Positions 16,729 to 25,012 are shown, numbered from the stretch's first letter. The stretch is 26,021 nucleotides of DNA from an uncultured Lachnospiraceae bacterium (GCA_910577765.1 CAJTOV010000031.1:2815-28835); one strand, 5' to 3'. The notes: a model not told the origin generated them from the sequence alone. A program made the numbers and translations.

Positions 16729-17967
16729 ATGAAAGGGACAAGTATGGATGGACTGGTAGTGGGAATTGATTTGTGCGATGCTTACACACAGGTGAACTGT
16801 TCGGATGATGAGAAGACCTGGACAATCCCTACGGTAATCTGCCGGAACAAAAATGCAGACGAATGGTATGTGGGCAGGGAGGCCTATGCCCATACCCTCC
16901 AGGGGGACGGGATCATTGTGGACAAGCTGGTGAAGCTGGCCTTAAAGGACGGCACAGCCACCCTCTGCGATATCCGGTATACGGCCAGACAGCTTTTAAA
17001 GCTGTTTCTGGAGCATGTGCTGAAGCTGCCTGCAAAGGAGTACGGGGACAGGCCCATTCTCCGGCTTGTGATTGCCGTGCCCAAGCTGGAGGCCGGCCTG
17101 ATCCGGCTCTTAAAGGAGTGCGGAAGGCAGCTGGGATTTCAGGATCACCAGGTACATTTGATCAGCCACCCGGAAAGCTTCACCTACTATATGCTGAGTC
17201 AGAAGAAGGACCTGTGGAACGGGGTGGTAGGCATGTTCGACCTGTCGGCAGAGCGGCTGCGCTACTATGAGATGAAGGTGCAGCGGGGGATGAAGAAGAC
17301 CCTGGTCCTTACGGAGTACGAGGAGCTGGAGGAGGGCTTTAACCTGGATATTCTTTCCACCCCTTCCGGGTGCCGGCTGGCGGACATGATTCTTTCCTCC
17401 TGCGCGGAGCGGATGATGCAGAAGAAATCCTATTCCTCCGTATTCCTGACCGGAAAGGGCTTTGAGCGGCAGGAGTGGGCGGAGGAGTTTATGAAGAAGA
17501 TCAGCGGCAGCCGCCGGATTTACTTTGAGGAAGCCCTGTTTTCCAAGGGAGCCGCCTACAAGGCCATGGATTTTCTGGAGGAAAAGACCCGGTATCCTTA
17601 CACCTGCATCTGCGAGGGGCGTCTAAAGTCCACCATCTCCATGAACGTGCTTCACAAGGGCCAGGAGACCTCCGTGGTGCTGGCGGCTGCCGGGGACCAG
17701 TGGTATGAGCGGGAGGCGGTTCTGGATGTGATCCCGGATAGGCAGAAAACCGTGGATTTCGTGGTGACGCCTCTGGATACCAGGCAGAAGAAGCTGGTAT
17801 CCATTCCCCTGGAAGGGTTCCCGGAGCGTCCGGACAGGACCACCCGGGTCCATATCCAGGTGCGGTTTCTGGATGAGCGGACCATGGATGTCCATGTGAA
17901 GGACCAGGGGTTCGGGGATCTGTTCCCGTCCTCGGGAGTACAGCTGAGACAAGAGGTTATGCTATGA
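16729..17967 (+). CDS. Hsp70/actin-fold protein (DUF5716 type) with degenerate nucleotide loops
   Basis: A 412-residue cytoplasmic protein laid out like a short Hsp70. GIDLCDAYTQV (residues 12-22) stands for DnaK GIDLGTT; IPTVICRNKNADEWYVGREAY resembles DnaK's IPSVV...VGQPAK; RLVIAVPKLEAGLIRLLKECGRQLGF (112-137), then ISHPESFTYY, mirrors VITVPAYF...AGRIAGL...INEPTAA. GMFDLSAE (168-175) replaces the phosphate-2 loop, VFLTGKGF (238-245) the adenosine loop and FSKGAAYKAM the ALGAA helix. Residues about 297-405 resemble the substrate-binding beta domain, with IPLEGFPERPDRT ... VHVKDQGFGD matching LxGIPPAPRG ... VSAKDKGTG. The helical lid is absent. The Thr/Gly residues that hold phosphate are largely missing, so ATP hydrolysis is doubtful. 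ATG 16744 (after AAAGGG) is an alternative start. It overlaps the next gene by four bases. Confidence 0.8.
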   Translation: MKGTSMDGLVVGIDLCDAYTQVNCSDDEKTWTIPTVICRNKNADEWYVGREAYAHTLQGDGIIVDKLVKLALKDGTATLCDIRYTARQLLKLFLEHVLKLPAKEYGDRPILRLVIAVPKLEAGLIRLLKECGRQLGFQDHQVHLISHPESFTYYMLSQKKDLWNGVVGMFDLSAERLRYYEMKVQRGMKKTLVLTEYEELEEGFNLDILSTPSGCRLADMILSSCAERMMQKKSYSSVFLTGKGFERQEWAEEFMKKISGSRRIYFEEALFSKGAAYKAMDFLEEKTRYPYTCICEGRLKSTISMNVLHKGQETSVVLAAAGDQWYEREAVLDVIPDRQKTVDFVVTPLDTRQKKLVSIPLEGFPERPDRTTRVHIQVRFLDERTMDVHVKDQGFGDLFPSSGVQLRQEVML

Positions 17968-18779
17968 GTTTATTGTTGTGCAGCCAGGAGTATGCCAGAC
18001 GGCCTTTGTATGTGGAGCTTCTGGGGATTCATCTGTTTACGCCCCAGGAGCTGTCCTATGTGATCTATCATTACCCGCTGCTGGTGCTGGACGGGTTTAT
18101 CAATGACAGCCTTCTGGAGTTTCTCCGGGAGGAGCTGAATATGGGGCTTCTGGCAGTAAAGCTGGAGCGGTGGCTGAAACGCCAGGAGAAGCTGGACGAG
18201 GCCCTGCTGCTGATCTTGCAGGAGAGCGGCTATTACAGCGGGGCGGAGATCGGCCGGTTCAAGCACCGGCTGGCGGAGCTGCGCAGAAAGCCGCCGGCAG
18301 AGTTCTCCAAGCTGAAGGCGGATGAGCTGTTTGCCATGCGCCAGTATGCCAGGGCGGCCCAGCTTTACCAGGAGCTTCTGGACCGCCCGGCAGACAGCCA
18401 TGTGGATGACGGGTTTTTGTGCCGGGTTCTCAACAACCTGGGGGCCTGCCATGCCCAGACCTTCCGTTTTGACAAGGCTTACGAGGCTTATGAGAAGGCT
18501 TACTTAAAAAACGGCCAGGAGGAGATGCTGGAGCGGATGTATCAGCTGACCCTGATGGACAGCCGGGTGAAGCTGGGAGAGCACATTCAGGCAGAGGTCA
18601 GCGAGGAGCAGAAGATGGCCTGGGCCAGAAGGTTTGCGGAGGCCCAGCTTCACGGGGCCCAGTCGGATGGGGTGATGCAGCTTGAGATGCTGTTCAAAAA
18701 AGATTCCATCCGCAGACAGACCGGGCAGACGGAGCTGGTGCACAGGTGGAAGCAGGAGTTCCGGAGGCAGTTTGCATAG
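17964..18779 (+). CDS. TPR-containing protein of the Hsp70-like operon
   Basis: A 271-residue soluble protein translationally coupled to the Hsp70-like gene through an ATGA overlap. The N-terminal 100 residues are helical and leucine-rich (LYVELLGIHLFTPQELSYVIYHYPLLVLDGFINDSLLEFLREELN). Tetratricopeptide-like helices follow at about 110-190 (ADELFAMRQYARAAQLYQELLD; LCRVLNNLGACHAQTFRFDKAYEAYEKAYLKNG). The C-terminal part is charged and helical. TPR proteins often act as adaptors or co-chaperones that grip partner tails; the coupling to an Hsp70-like protein points the same way but is inference. Its stop is followed closely by an overlapping small open frame and then by the valS promoter. Confidence 0.82.
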   Translation: MSLLLCSQEYARRPLYVELLGIHLFTPQELSYVIYHYPLLVLDGFINDSLLEFLREELNMGLLAVKLERWLKRQEKLDEALLLILQESGYYSGAEIGRFKHRLAELRRKPPAEFSKLKADELFAMRQYARAAQLYQELLDRPADSHVDDGFLCRVLNNLGACHAQTFRFDKAYEAYEKAYLKNGQEEMLERMYQLTLMDSRVKLGEHIQAEVSEEQKMAWARRFAEAQLHGAQSDGVMQLEMLFKKDSIRRQTGQTELVHRWKQEFRRQFA

Positions 18780-18970
18780 AGGGGGACTGTTACACGGTTC
18801 GCCGGGTACCAGTAAACAGCCGCAGATTTGTGCTTGACAAACCGGACGGAAGCCACTATGATTATCTCTATATAAAAAAGGCAGGGAAGAAGAGGAGTAC
18901 GGCGCGGGAACTGGCAGAGAGGACTGTCCGGCGGCTGAAAGGCAGTCTCAGGGAATGCGCGGGAAGGTAG
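18746..18970 (+). CDS. Possible small basic protein overlapping the valS promoter
   Basis: An open frame of 74 codons starting at GTG 18746 inside the TPR gene's end, in another frame. Its product (YTVRRVPVNSRRF ... GSHYDYLYIKKAGKKRSTARELAERTV) is basic and protein-like rather than random. It might be a real small gene, or a C-terminal extension of the TPR gene lost by frameshift. Against it, the start lacks a good ribosome binding site (GGAG is eleven bases away), and the consensus promoter at 18834-18862 lies inside it. Confidence 0.33.
   Translation: MEAGVPEAVCIEGDCYTVRRVPVNSRRFVLDKPDGSHYDYLYIKKAGKKRSTARELAERTVRRLKGSLRECAGR
18834..18862 (+). promoter_or_regulatory. Near-consensus sigma-A promoter of the valS leader
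   Basis: TTGACA (18834-18839), 17 bases, TATGAT (18857-18862): perfect -35, five of six at -10, ideal spacing. Transcription would start near 18869, giving a leader of about 380 bases before valS. This is strong enough that the leader, not initiation, is probably the point of control. Confidence 0.75.
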
Positions 18971-18974
18971 CTTT

Positions 18975-19220
18975 GGAGCCGGGAGTCTGAACAGGTACCG
19001 GGAAGCGGGACAGAGGATGTGTTCCGGGTCCGCCGGCGGCAGTAGGAGTCCACGTGTGGTCCGCGTTAAGGATCATAAAGCCGGCAGGCCGGTAAGCACG
19101 GTGTCCCCTGGGGACAGCAGGTGCTGAATATTCCGGAAGGGTCTGCCGGGAAGAAAGGTGGTACCGCGGAGAAGTTCGCCCTTTATACGGTTTTGGCCGT
19201 GTAAGGGGTGTTTTTTGTTT
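18975..19220 (+). ncRNA. T-box riboswitch of valS
   Basis: A cis-acting leader that senses uncharged tRNA-Val. The T-box core AAAGGTGGTACCGCGG is at 19154-19169; its UGGU pairs with the ACCA end expected for a tRNA with discriminator A, as in tRNA-Val. The terminator is a 14-bp stem, CGCCCTTTATACGG (19177-19190) with CCGTGTAAGGGGTG (19197-19210), followed by six T. In the competing antiterminator AAAGG (19154-19158) pairs with CCTTT (19180-19184). A further stem, TGTCCCC/GGGGACA, lies at about 19102-19116. Stem I probably uses GGAC (19008-19011) with GTCC (19059-19062); GTC at 19048-19050 is a possible valine specifier codon, with low confidence. The 5' boundary is approximate. Confidence 0.88.
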
Positions 19221-19247
19221 TACAAAACCAGAAGGAGAGTGCGACAC

Positions 19248-21899
19248 ATGAAAGAACTGGAAAAGACCTACAATCCTTCCTCCATCGAAGGAAAGCTTTA
19301 TCAGAAATGGCTGGACAATCAGTATTTCCGGGCAGATGCGGCCCGGGGGAAGCGGGAGGGAAAGAAGCCCTTTACCATTGTGATGCCGCCGCCCAATATT
19401 ACCGGCCAGCTTCACATGGGCCATGGCCTGGACAATACCCTCCAGGATATTCTGACCCGGTATAAGCGGATGCAGGGATATGAGACCCTGTGGCAGCCGG
19501 GAACAGACCATGCGGCCATTGCCACGGAGGTCAAGGTCATCGACAAGTTAAAAAGCCAGGGTATTGACAAGCAGGACCTGGGCCGGGACAAATTCCTGGA
19601 GGCCTGCTGGGACTGGAAAAAGGAGTACGGCACCCGGATCATCAACCAGCTTCACAAGCTGGGGTCCTCGGCAGACTGGGACAAGGAGCGGTTCACCATG
19701 GATGAGGGCTGTTCCGACGCGGTGCTGGAGGTATTTACCAGACTTTACGACAAGGGCTATATCTACAAAGGGTCCCGGATCATCAACTGGTGTCCTCTGT
19801 GCCAGACCTCCATTTCGGACGCAGAAGTAATCCATGAGGAGCAGGCAGGCTTCTTCTGGCACATCAATTACCCCATTGCAGGGGAGGAAGGCCGGTTTGT
19901 GGAGATTGCCACCACCCGCCCGGAGACGCTGCTGGGGGATACGGCGGTGGCGGTGAACCCGGAGGATGAGCGGTACCAGGACCTGGTAGGCAGGATGCTG
20001 GAGCTTCCCCTGACCGGACGGCAGATTCCGGTGGTGGCGGATTCCTATGTGGACAAGGAGTTCGGTACCGGCTGCGTGAAGATCACCCCGGCCCATGACC
20101 CCAACGACTTTGAGGTGGGCAGACGCCACAATCTGCCGGAAATCTGCATCATGCATGACGATGCCACCATAGACTGCCCCGGAAGCCCCTATGACGGCAT
20201 GGAGCGCTATGAGGCCAGAAAGGCCATTGTAAAGGACCTGGAGGCCCTGGGACTGCTGGTGAAGGTGGTTCCCCATTCCCACAATGTAGGCATCCATGAC
20301 CGTTGCAAGACCACGGTGGAGCCCATGGTAAAGCAGCAGTGGTTCGTGCGGATGCAGGAGATGGCCCAGCCGGCCATCAAGGCCCTTAAGACCGGGGAAC
20401 TGAAATTCGTGCCGGAAAGCTTCGGAAAGACCTACCTTCACTGGCTGGAGGGCATCCGGGACTGGTGTATTTCCAGACAGCTGTGGTGGGGCCACCGGAT
20501 TCCTGCCTATTACTGCCAGGACTGCGGCCGGATCGTGGTAGCAAAGACGATGCCGGAGAAGTGCCCGGAGTGCGGCTGTGCCAGCTTCAAACAGGATGAG
20601 GATACCCTGGATACCTGGTTTTCCTCGGCGCTTTGGCCCTTTTCTACCCTGGGCTGGCCGGAGAAGACGGAAGAGCTGGAATATTTCTATCCTACGGACG
20701 TGCTGGTAACCGGCTATGACATTATCTTCTTCTGGGTCATCCGCATGGTGTTCTCCGGCATCGAGCAGACAGGAACATGTCCCTTCCACACGGTGCTGAT
20801 CCACGGGCTGGTGCGGGACAGCCAGGGCCGGAAGATGAGCAAGTCCTTAGGCAACGGCATCGACCCCTTGGAGGTGGTGGAAAAGTATGGGGCAGACGCG
20901 CTGCGCATGACCCTGGTCACGGGAAATGCCCCCGGCAACGACATGCGGTTCTACTGGGAGCGGGTGGAGAACAGCCGTAATTTTGCCAACAAGGTGTGGA
21001 ACGCGTCCCGGTTCATTATGATGAATATGGAGAAGGCGGCCGTGGAGGAGGTGGCCCTTTCGGAGCTTACCATGGCAGATAAATGGATTCTTTCCAAGGG
21101 CAACACCCTTGCAAAGGATGTAACGGAGAATCTGGACAAATATGAGCTTGGCATTGCCCTCCAGAAGGTGTATGATTTTATCTGGGAGGAGTTCTGCGAC
21201 TGGTATATTGAGATGGTGAAGCCCCGTCTCTGGAATCAGGAGGACAGCACCCGGGGGGCGGCCATCTGGACGCTGCGGACAGTGCTGATCCAGTCCCTGA
21301 AGCTTCTCCATCCCTACATGCCTTTTATTACCGAGGAGATTTTCTGCAATCTTCAGGATGCGGAGCCGTCCATTATGATTTCTTCCTGGCCCAAGTACCG
21401 GGCTGACTGGAGCTTCCCCCAGGAGGAGCATGCGGTGGAGACCATCAAGGAAGCGGTCCGGGGAATCCGCAATGTGCGGACCTCCATGAATGTGCCGCCC
21501 AGCCGGAAAGCCAGGGTGTATGTGGTGTCCCAAAGCCAGGAGGTGCTGGACATCTTTGAGCACAGCCGGGTATTCTTTGCCACCCTGGGCGGGGCCAGCC
21601 AGGTGTGCATCCAGCGGGACAAGACCGGCATCGGGGAGGACGCGGTGTCTGCCATGATTCACCAGGCAGCCATCTACATGCCCTTTGCGGAGCTGGTGGA
21701 TGTGGAAAAGGAACGGGAGCGGCTGTTAAAGGAAAAGGACCGGCTTTCCAAAGAGCTTGCCAGGGTGAACGGCATGCTGTCCAATGAGCGGTTTGTAAGC
21801 AAGGCCCCGGAGGCCAAGATCCAGGAAGAGCGGGCCAAGCAGGAGAAATATACCCAGATGATGGAACAGGTAAAGGAGCGGCTTAAGAGCCTGTCATAA
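19248..21899 (+). CDS. valS: Valyl-tRNA synthetase
   Basis: Charges tRNA-Val with valine in the cytoplasm; a class I enzyme with editing of mischarged threonine. The 883-residue protein has the family length. The start is ATG 19248, ten bases after AAGGAG; the frame is open further upstream but that lies in the T-box. It shows PPPNITGQLHMGH with the HIGH-type motif at 56-59, the editing domain (ATTRPETLLGDTAVAVNP; GTGCVKITPAHDPNDFEVG), and a Cys4 zinc knuckle (Cys423, Cys426, Cys439, Cys442). KMSKS is at 529-533. An anticodon-binding domain and a C-terminal coiled coil of about 65 residues (VDVEKERERLLKEKDRL...), which contacts the tRNA, follow. Expression is governed by the upstream T-box. 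Confidence 0.98.
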   Translation: MKELEKTYNPSSIEGKLYQKWLDNQYFRADAARGKREGKKPFTIVMPPPNITGQLHMGHGLDNTLQDILTRYKRMQGYETLWQPGTDHAAIATEVKVIDKLKSQGIDKQDLGRDKFLEACWDWKKEYGTRIINQLHKLGSSADWDKERFTMDEGCSDAVLEVFTRLYDKGYIYKGSRIINWCPLCQTSISDAEVIHEEQAGFFWHINYPIAGEEGRFVEIATTRPETLLGDTAVAVNPEDERYQDLVGRMLELPLTGRQIPVVADSYVDKEFGTGCVKITPAHDPNDFEVGRRHNLPEICIMHDDATIDCPGSPYDGMERYEARKAIVKDLEALGLLVKVVPHSHNVGIHDRCKTTVEPMVKQQWFVRMQEMAQPAIKALKTGELKFVPESFGKTYLHWLEGIRDWCISRQLWWGHRIPAYYCQDCGRIVVAKTMPEKCPECGCASFKQDEDTLDTWFSSALWPFSTLGWPEKTEELEYFYPTDVLVTGYDIIFFWVIRMVFSGIEQTGTCPFHTVLIHGLVRDSQGRKMSKSLGNGIDPLEVVEKYGADALRMTLVTGNAPGNDMRFYWERVENSRNFANKVWNASRFIMMNMEKAAVEEVALSELTMADKWILSKGNTLAKDVTENLDKYELGIALQKVYDFIWEEFCDWYIEMVKPRLWNQEDSTRGAAIWTLRTVLIQSLKLLHPYMPFITEEIFCNLQDAEPSIMISSWPKYRADWSFPQEEHAVETIKEAVRGIRNVRTSMNVPPSRKARVYVVSQSQEVLDIFEHSRVFFATLGGASQVCIQRDKTGIGEDAVSAMIHQAAIYMPFAELVDVEKERERLLKEKDRLSKELARVNGMLSNERFVSKAPEAKIQEERAKQEKYTQMMEQVKERLKSLS

Positions 21900-21969
21900 T
21901 CCGGTGAAAACCTGCATAGAATGAAGTGATATGCATTGAAATTCCTGTTACTGCTTATAGGGCATTTTC

Positions 21970-21990
21970 CTGTCCGGCCATGCCGGACAG
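21970..21990. repeat. Perfect hairpin between valS and folC
   Basis: CTGTCCGGC (21970-21978), loop CAT, GCCGGACAG (21982-21990). The stem is stable but followed by AAAGCC, so it is not a standard terminator on the plus strand. It may mark the 3' end of the valS message by processing. It resembles the hairpin at 5411-5437. Confidence 0.5.
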
Positions 21991-22042
21991 AAAGCCTTGT
22001 GAACGGTTGTGAATTTCCTACGGGGCAGGAGGACCATACCGG

Positions 22043-23368
22043 ATGATAGAAGAGAAAGGCCTGGAAACCAGGCAGGATGCCGGGGAATATCTTCTGGATA
22101 TTCCCTTGTGGACCAGGAAGAAGAATACCCTAAAGCAGGTGGGAAAGCTTCTGGAGGCGCTGGGAAGTCCGGACCGGGGCCTGCAAATGATTCATGTGGC
22201 CGGAACCAACGGCAAGGGGTCTGTGTGTGCGGACCTGACAGCCGTGCTGGTCCAGGCAGGATACCGGACAGGGACTTTTATCTCCCCCCATCTGGAGGAT
22301 ATCCGGGAGCGGATTCTTCTGGACGGGGAGATGGTTTCCCGGGAGGGTTTCCAGGATGCTTTTGACCGGGTGCTGGCAGTGGTCCGTGAAAAGGCGGACC
22401 AGGGCTTTTGCCATCCCACTTTTTTCGAGTTTCTGTTTCTCATGGCCATGGTGGTCTTTGACCGGGAGCAGGTAGACTATGTGGTCCTGGAGACCGGGCT
22501 GGGGGGACGGCTGGATACTACCAATGTGATTGCCGGACCCGCGGCCTGTGTCATTACCTCCATCAGTCTGGACCATACCCGGTATCTGGGAAATACCATC
22601 CGGGAAATCGCCGGGGAGAAGGCAGGGATCATCAAGCCTGGGGTGCCAGTAATCTATGACGATTATCTGCCGGAGGCTTCGGCGGTGATCCGGGACAGGC
22701 TTTCCGCCCTGGGCTGTCCCGGATATCCGGTGCAGGAGGAAACCCTGGCCCGGGACCGGAGCCTGGGGGCGGTGCTGGATAAAGTCTTCTTTGGAGCGCC
22801 TTACCAGAGGATCAATGCTGCCCTGGCTTTGCGGACGCTGCAGGTGCTTAAGATCCCCCGGGTCACAGAAGACCTTTGCCGGAAAGCCCTGGGAGGGGTC
22901 CTGTGGCCGGGCCGGATGGAGGAAGCGGCTCCCGGTATCTGGCTGGACGGCGCCCACAATCCGGGAGGAATCCGGGCCTTTGTCCGGGCGGTCCGAAAAC
23001 GGGAGGGGGACCGTCCGGTGGACCTTCTGTTTGCCGCCGTGTCGGACAAGGATTACGGGGACATGATCCGGACCTTGTGTGACGGCCTTGTGCTGGGCCA
23101 GGTGACGGTGGCCCGGCTGGAGGGGGAGCGGGCAGCAGAACAGGGGGAGCTGGCGGAAGCCTTCTGCCGGGCCGGATGCCGGCAGGTGACCCAGTGGGGA
23201 ACCGTTCAGGAGGCCCTGGCCCAGGCGGTAAAGGCCGGAAGGGAACACAGAAGCCTGTATGTGGCCGGGTCCCTTTATCTGGTAGGAGAGATCCGGAAGC
23301 TGCTGCCAGCCTGCGGCCAGCTTCGCAGGTGTGCAGATGGCGCGGATAGCCAGTGCTGGAGGAATTAG
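22043..23368 (+). CDS. folC: Folylpolyglutamate synthase / dihydrofolate synthase
   Basis: Adds glutamate to dihydropteroate or folates using ATP, which keeps folates in the cell; Mur-ligase superfamily, cytoplasmic. 441 residues, the expected size. The P-loop is GTNGKGS at residues 54-60. GTFISPHLEDIRERI and LETGLGGRLDTTNVI are the folate and metal-binding stretches; SLDHTRYLGNTIREIAGEKAGIIK is the family signature with the carbamylated-lysine region. WLDGAHNPGG starts the C-terminal Rossmann-like domain. AGGAGG lies nine bases before ATG 22043. Clostridia often have folC directly after valS, as here. The last 20 residues (QLRRCADGADSQCWRN) look non-conserved. It is followed 37 bases later by a small acidic protein gene. 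Confidence 0.96.
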   Translation: MIEEKGLETRQDAGEYLLDIPLWTRKKNTLKQVGKLLEALGSPDRGLQMIHVAGTNGKGSVCADLTAVLVQAGYRTGTFISPHLEDIRERILLDGEMVSREGFQDAFDRVLAVVREKADQGFCHPTFFEFLFLMAMVVFDREQVDYVVLETGLGGRLDTTNVIAGPAACVITSISLDHTRYLGNTIREIAGEKAGIIKPGVPVIYDDYLPEASAVIRDRLSALGCPGYPVQEETLARDRSLGAVLDKVFFGAPYQRINAALALRTLQVLKIPRVTEDLCRKALGGVLWPGRMEEAAPGIWLDGAHNPGGIRAFVRAVRKREGDRPVDLLFAAVSDKDYGDMIRTLCDGLVLGQVTVARLEGERAAEQGELAEAFCRAGCRQVTQWGTVQEALAQAVKAGREHRSLYVAGSLYLVGEIRKLLPACGQLRRCADGADSQCWRN

Positions 23369-23405
23369 TGCAGCACTGTACCAGTATCAGGAAGGAGGTA
23401 TGGGG

Positions 23406-23543
23406 ATGCTGGACTTTGAAGAGGAACTGAAACATTTTCAGCCCAGTCTGGAGGTGGGCCAGGTGGAGGATGCCATCGGCCGGGAGGACCTGACAGACAT
23501 GACGGACCTGATGATGGAGCTTTTGAAGGGGAGCCGGGAATGA
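23406..23543 (+). CDS. Small acidic protein of 45 residues
   Basis: ATG 23406 lies seven bases after a perfect AAGGAGG (23392-23398); the ATG at 23400 is too close to that site. The product begins MLDFEEELKHFQPSLEV and is strongly acidic, rich in Glu, Asp and Met, probably a helix (VEDAIGREDLTDMTDLMMELLKG). It has no signal or membrane segment. It sits in line between folC and the membrane TPR gene, so it is probably co-transcribed with both. I know no function; the strong ribosome binding site and protein-like composition support a real gene. Confidence 0.7.
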   Translation: MLDFEEELKHFQPSLEVGQVEDAIGREDLTDMTDLMMELLKGSRE

Positions 23544-23647
23544 CGGACAGCAGACGCCGGCACGGACCAGGGGCCTTTTGGCCGTTATGGTTTCGGGAGC
23601 CGGCGGATGTCCTTGTCGGAAGGGCTGCCAGTTAGGAGAGTTATACG

Positions 23648-24955
23648 ATGGATGCAGGAACGAGAAACCGCCGGATATCCAATGGATATTATAACCGGGG
23701 ACTGGAGAGGGCGAAAAACAGGGACCTGACCGGGGCTGTGGAAGCATTGAAAAAGAGTCTGCGTTTCAACAAGTACCATACGGATGCCCGTAACCTGCTG
23801 GGGCTGGTCTACAATGAGATCGGGGAGGTGGCCGCGGCTCTGGCCCAGTGGATTATCAGCCTGAATTTTCAGGAAAGGGACAACCGGGCAGAGGAGTATC
23901 TCCGAAGGCTGGAGGATGCCAGGGGGTATCTGGAGACGGCAGACCAGGCGGCCAAGAAGTACAACCAGGCCCTGGGCTATGCCTACAGCGACAATGAGGA
24001 CCTGGCGGTGCTGCTTCTGATGCGTCTGGTGGAGGAGGTGCCCAATTACTTAAAGGCCCAGAGGCTTCTGGCACTTTTGTACATCCATCATGAGGATTAC
24101 ACCAAGGCCGGCAGGTGTCTGTACCAGGCGCTGAAGGTGGACCGGTACAACCCGGACTGCCAGCGGTACATGGCCATTGTCAAGCAGAATACAGGCCGGG
24201 CGGAGGTTGAGCGGCGGAAGCTGAAAAATGCCTTTTCCCATAGGCAGATGCAGGATGATGACATTATCCTGCCTCCTACCTACAAGGAGAATACAGGCTG
24301 GCAGTCGGTGCTGAATATTCTGGCCGGGCTGGTGCTGGGGGCGGCGGTGATTTTCTTTCTGGTCATGCCGGCCAGCCGGGAGGCCCTGGGCCAGACCCAC
24401 AATGAGGAGGCCCGCAGATACCTGGAGCAGATCAACCAGTTAAATCTCACCATCGACGGCATGCAGCAGGAGGTGGAGGATGCCAAAAAGGCCAGGGAGG
24501 ATGCCCAGAGCAGTCTGGACCGGATGGTGGACACCAGCGGCGGAATCCTGAGCCAGTACCAGAGGCTGGTGCAGATGCTGGACGCATACCGCAATGAGGA
24601 TCTGGGAGCCGTGGCCAGAATCTATGTGGAGACGGATTTTTCCGTGCTGGCGGACGGAGTCCTGGACAATACGGTCACCTGGCTTCAGCGGGATATGGCG
24701 GACAAGGCTTATGTGCTGCTGGCCCAGATGGGGGACGAGGCGGCGGCCAGGGCAGGCGGGGCCGTGGAGGCCATTGATTATTACCAGAAGAGTCTGACTT
24801 TAAAGGGAGACAACCCGGAGGTGATTTACAAGCTGGGTCTGGTCTACCAGGGACAGGAGGATACGGCTGCGGCCAACCAGTATTTCGGGGATGTGATCAT
24901 GAATTATCCCAACTCGGAGTATGCGGCGCTGGCCAAGGAGAAGAGAGGATACTGA
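23648..24955 (+). CDS. Membrane-anchored TPR protein with two TPR regions
   Basis: A 435-residue protein with one membrane helix in the middle (about 219-241: SVLNILAGLVLGAAVIFFLVM). Residues 10-190 contain tetratricopeptide repeats (YYNRGLERAKNRDLTGAVEALKKSLRFN; DARNLLGLVYNEIGEVAAALAQWIISL; YLKAQRLLALLYIHHEDYTKAGRCLYQALKVD) and should lie in the cytoplasm, with basic residues before the helix. A coiled coil of about 50 residues follows outside (NEEARRYLEQINQLNLTIDGMQQEVEDAKKAREDAQSSLDRM), then more TPR units (AVEAIDYYQKSLTLKGDNPEVIYKLGLVYQGQEDTAAANQYFGDVIMNYP). The layout suggests a scaffold linking both faces of the membrane. It sits just upstream of spoIIAA but is separated by a terminator. 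The start has AGGAG about eleven bases upstream. Function unknown. Confidence 0.85.
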   Translation: MDAGTRNRRISNGYYNRGLERAKNRDLTGAVEALKKSLRFNKYHTDARNLLGLVYNEIGEVAAALAQWIISLNFQERDNRAEEYLRRLEDARGYLETADQAAKKYNQALGYAYSDNEDLAVLLLMRLVEEVPNYLKAQRLLALLYIHHEDYTKAGRCLYQALKVDRYNPDCQRYMAIVKQNTGRAEVERRKLKNAFSHRQMQDDDIILPPTYKENTGWQSVLNILAGLVLGAAVIFFLVMPASREALGQTHNEEARRYLEQINQLNLTIDGMQQEVEDAKKAREDAQSSLDRMVDTSGGILSQYQRLVQMLDAYRNEDLGAVARIYVETDFSVLADGVLDNTVTWLQRDMADKAYVLLAQMGDEAAARAGGAVEAIDYYQKSLTLKGDNPEVIYKLGLVYQGQEDTAAANQYFGDVIMNYPNSEYAALAKEKRGY

Positions 24956-25012
24956 CGGAACCGGTCCGGAGAAGGACCGGGCCAGGCTCCGGGGGACGGA
25001 ACAGCCGGATGC

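Noticed and set aside
22130..23248. Long minus-strand open frame opposite folC
   Set aside because: Antisense shadow of a fully conserved enzyme; low-complexity composition and no start signal.
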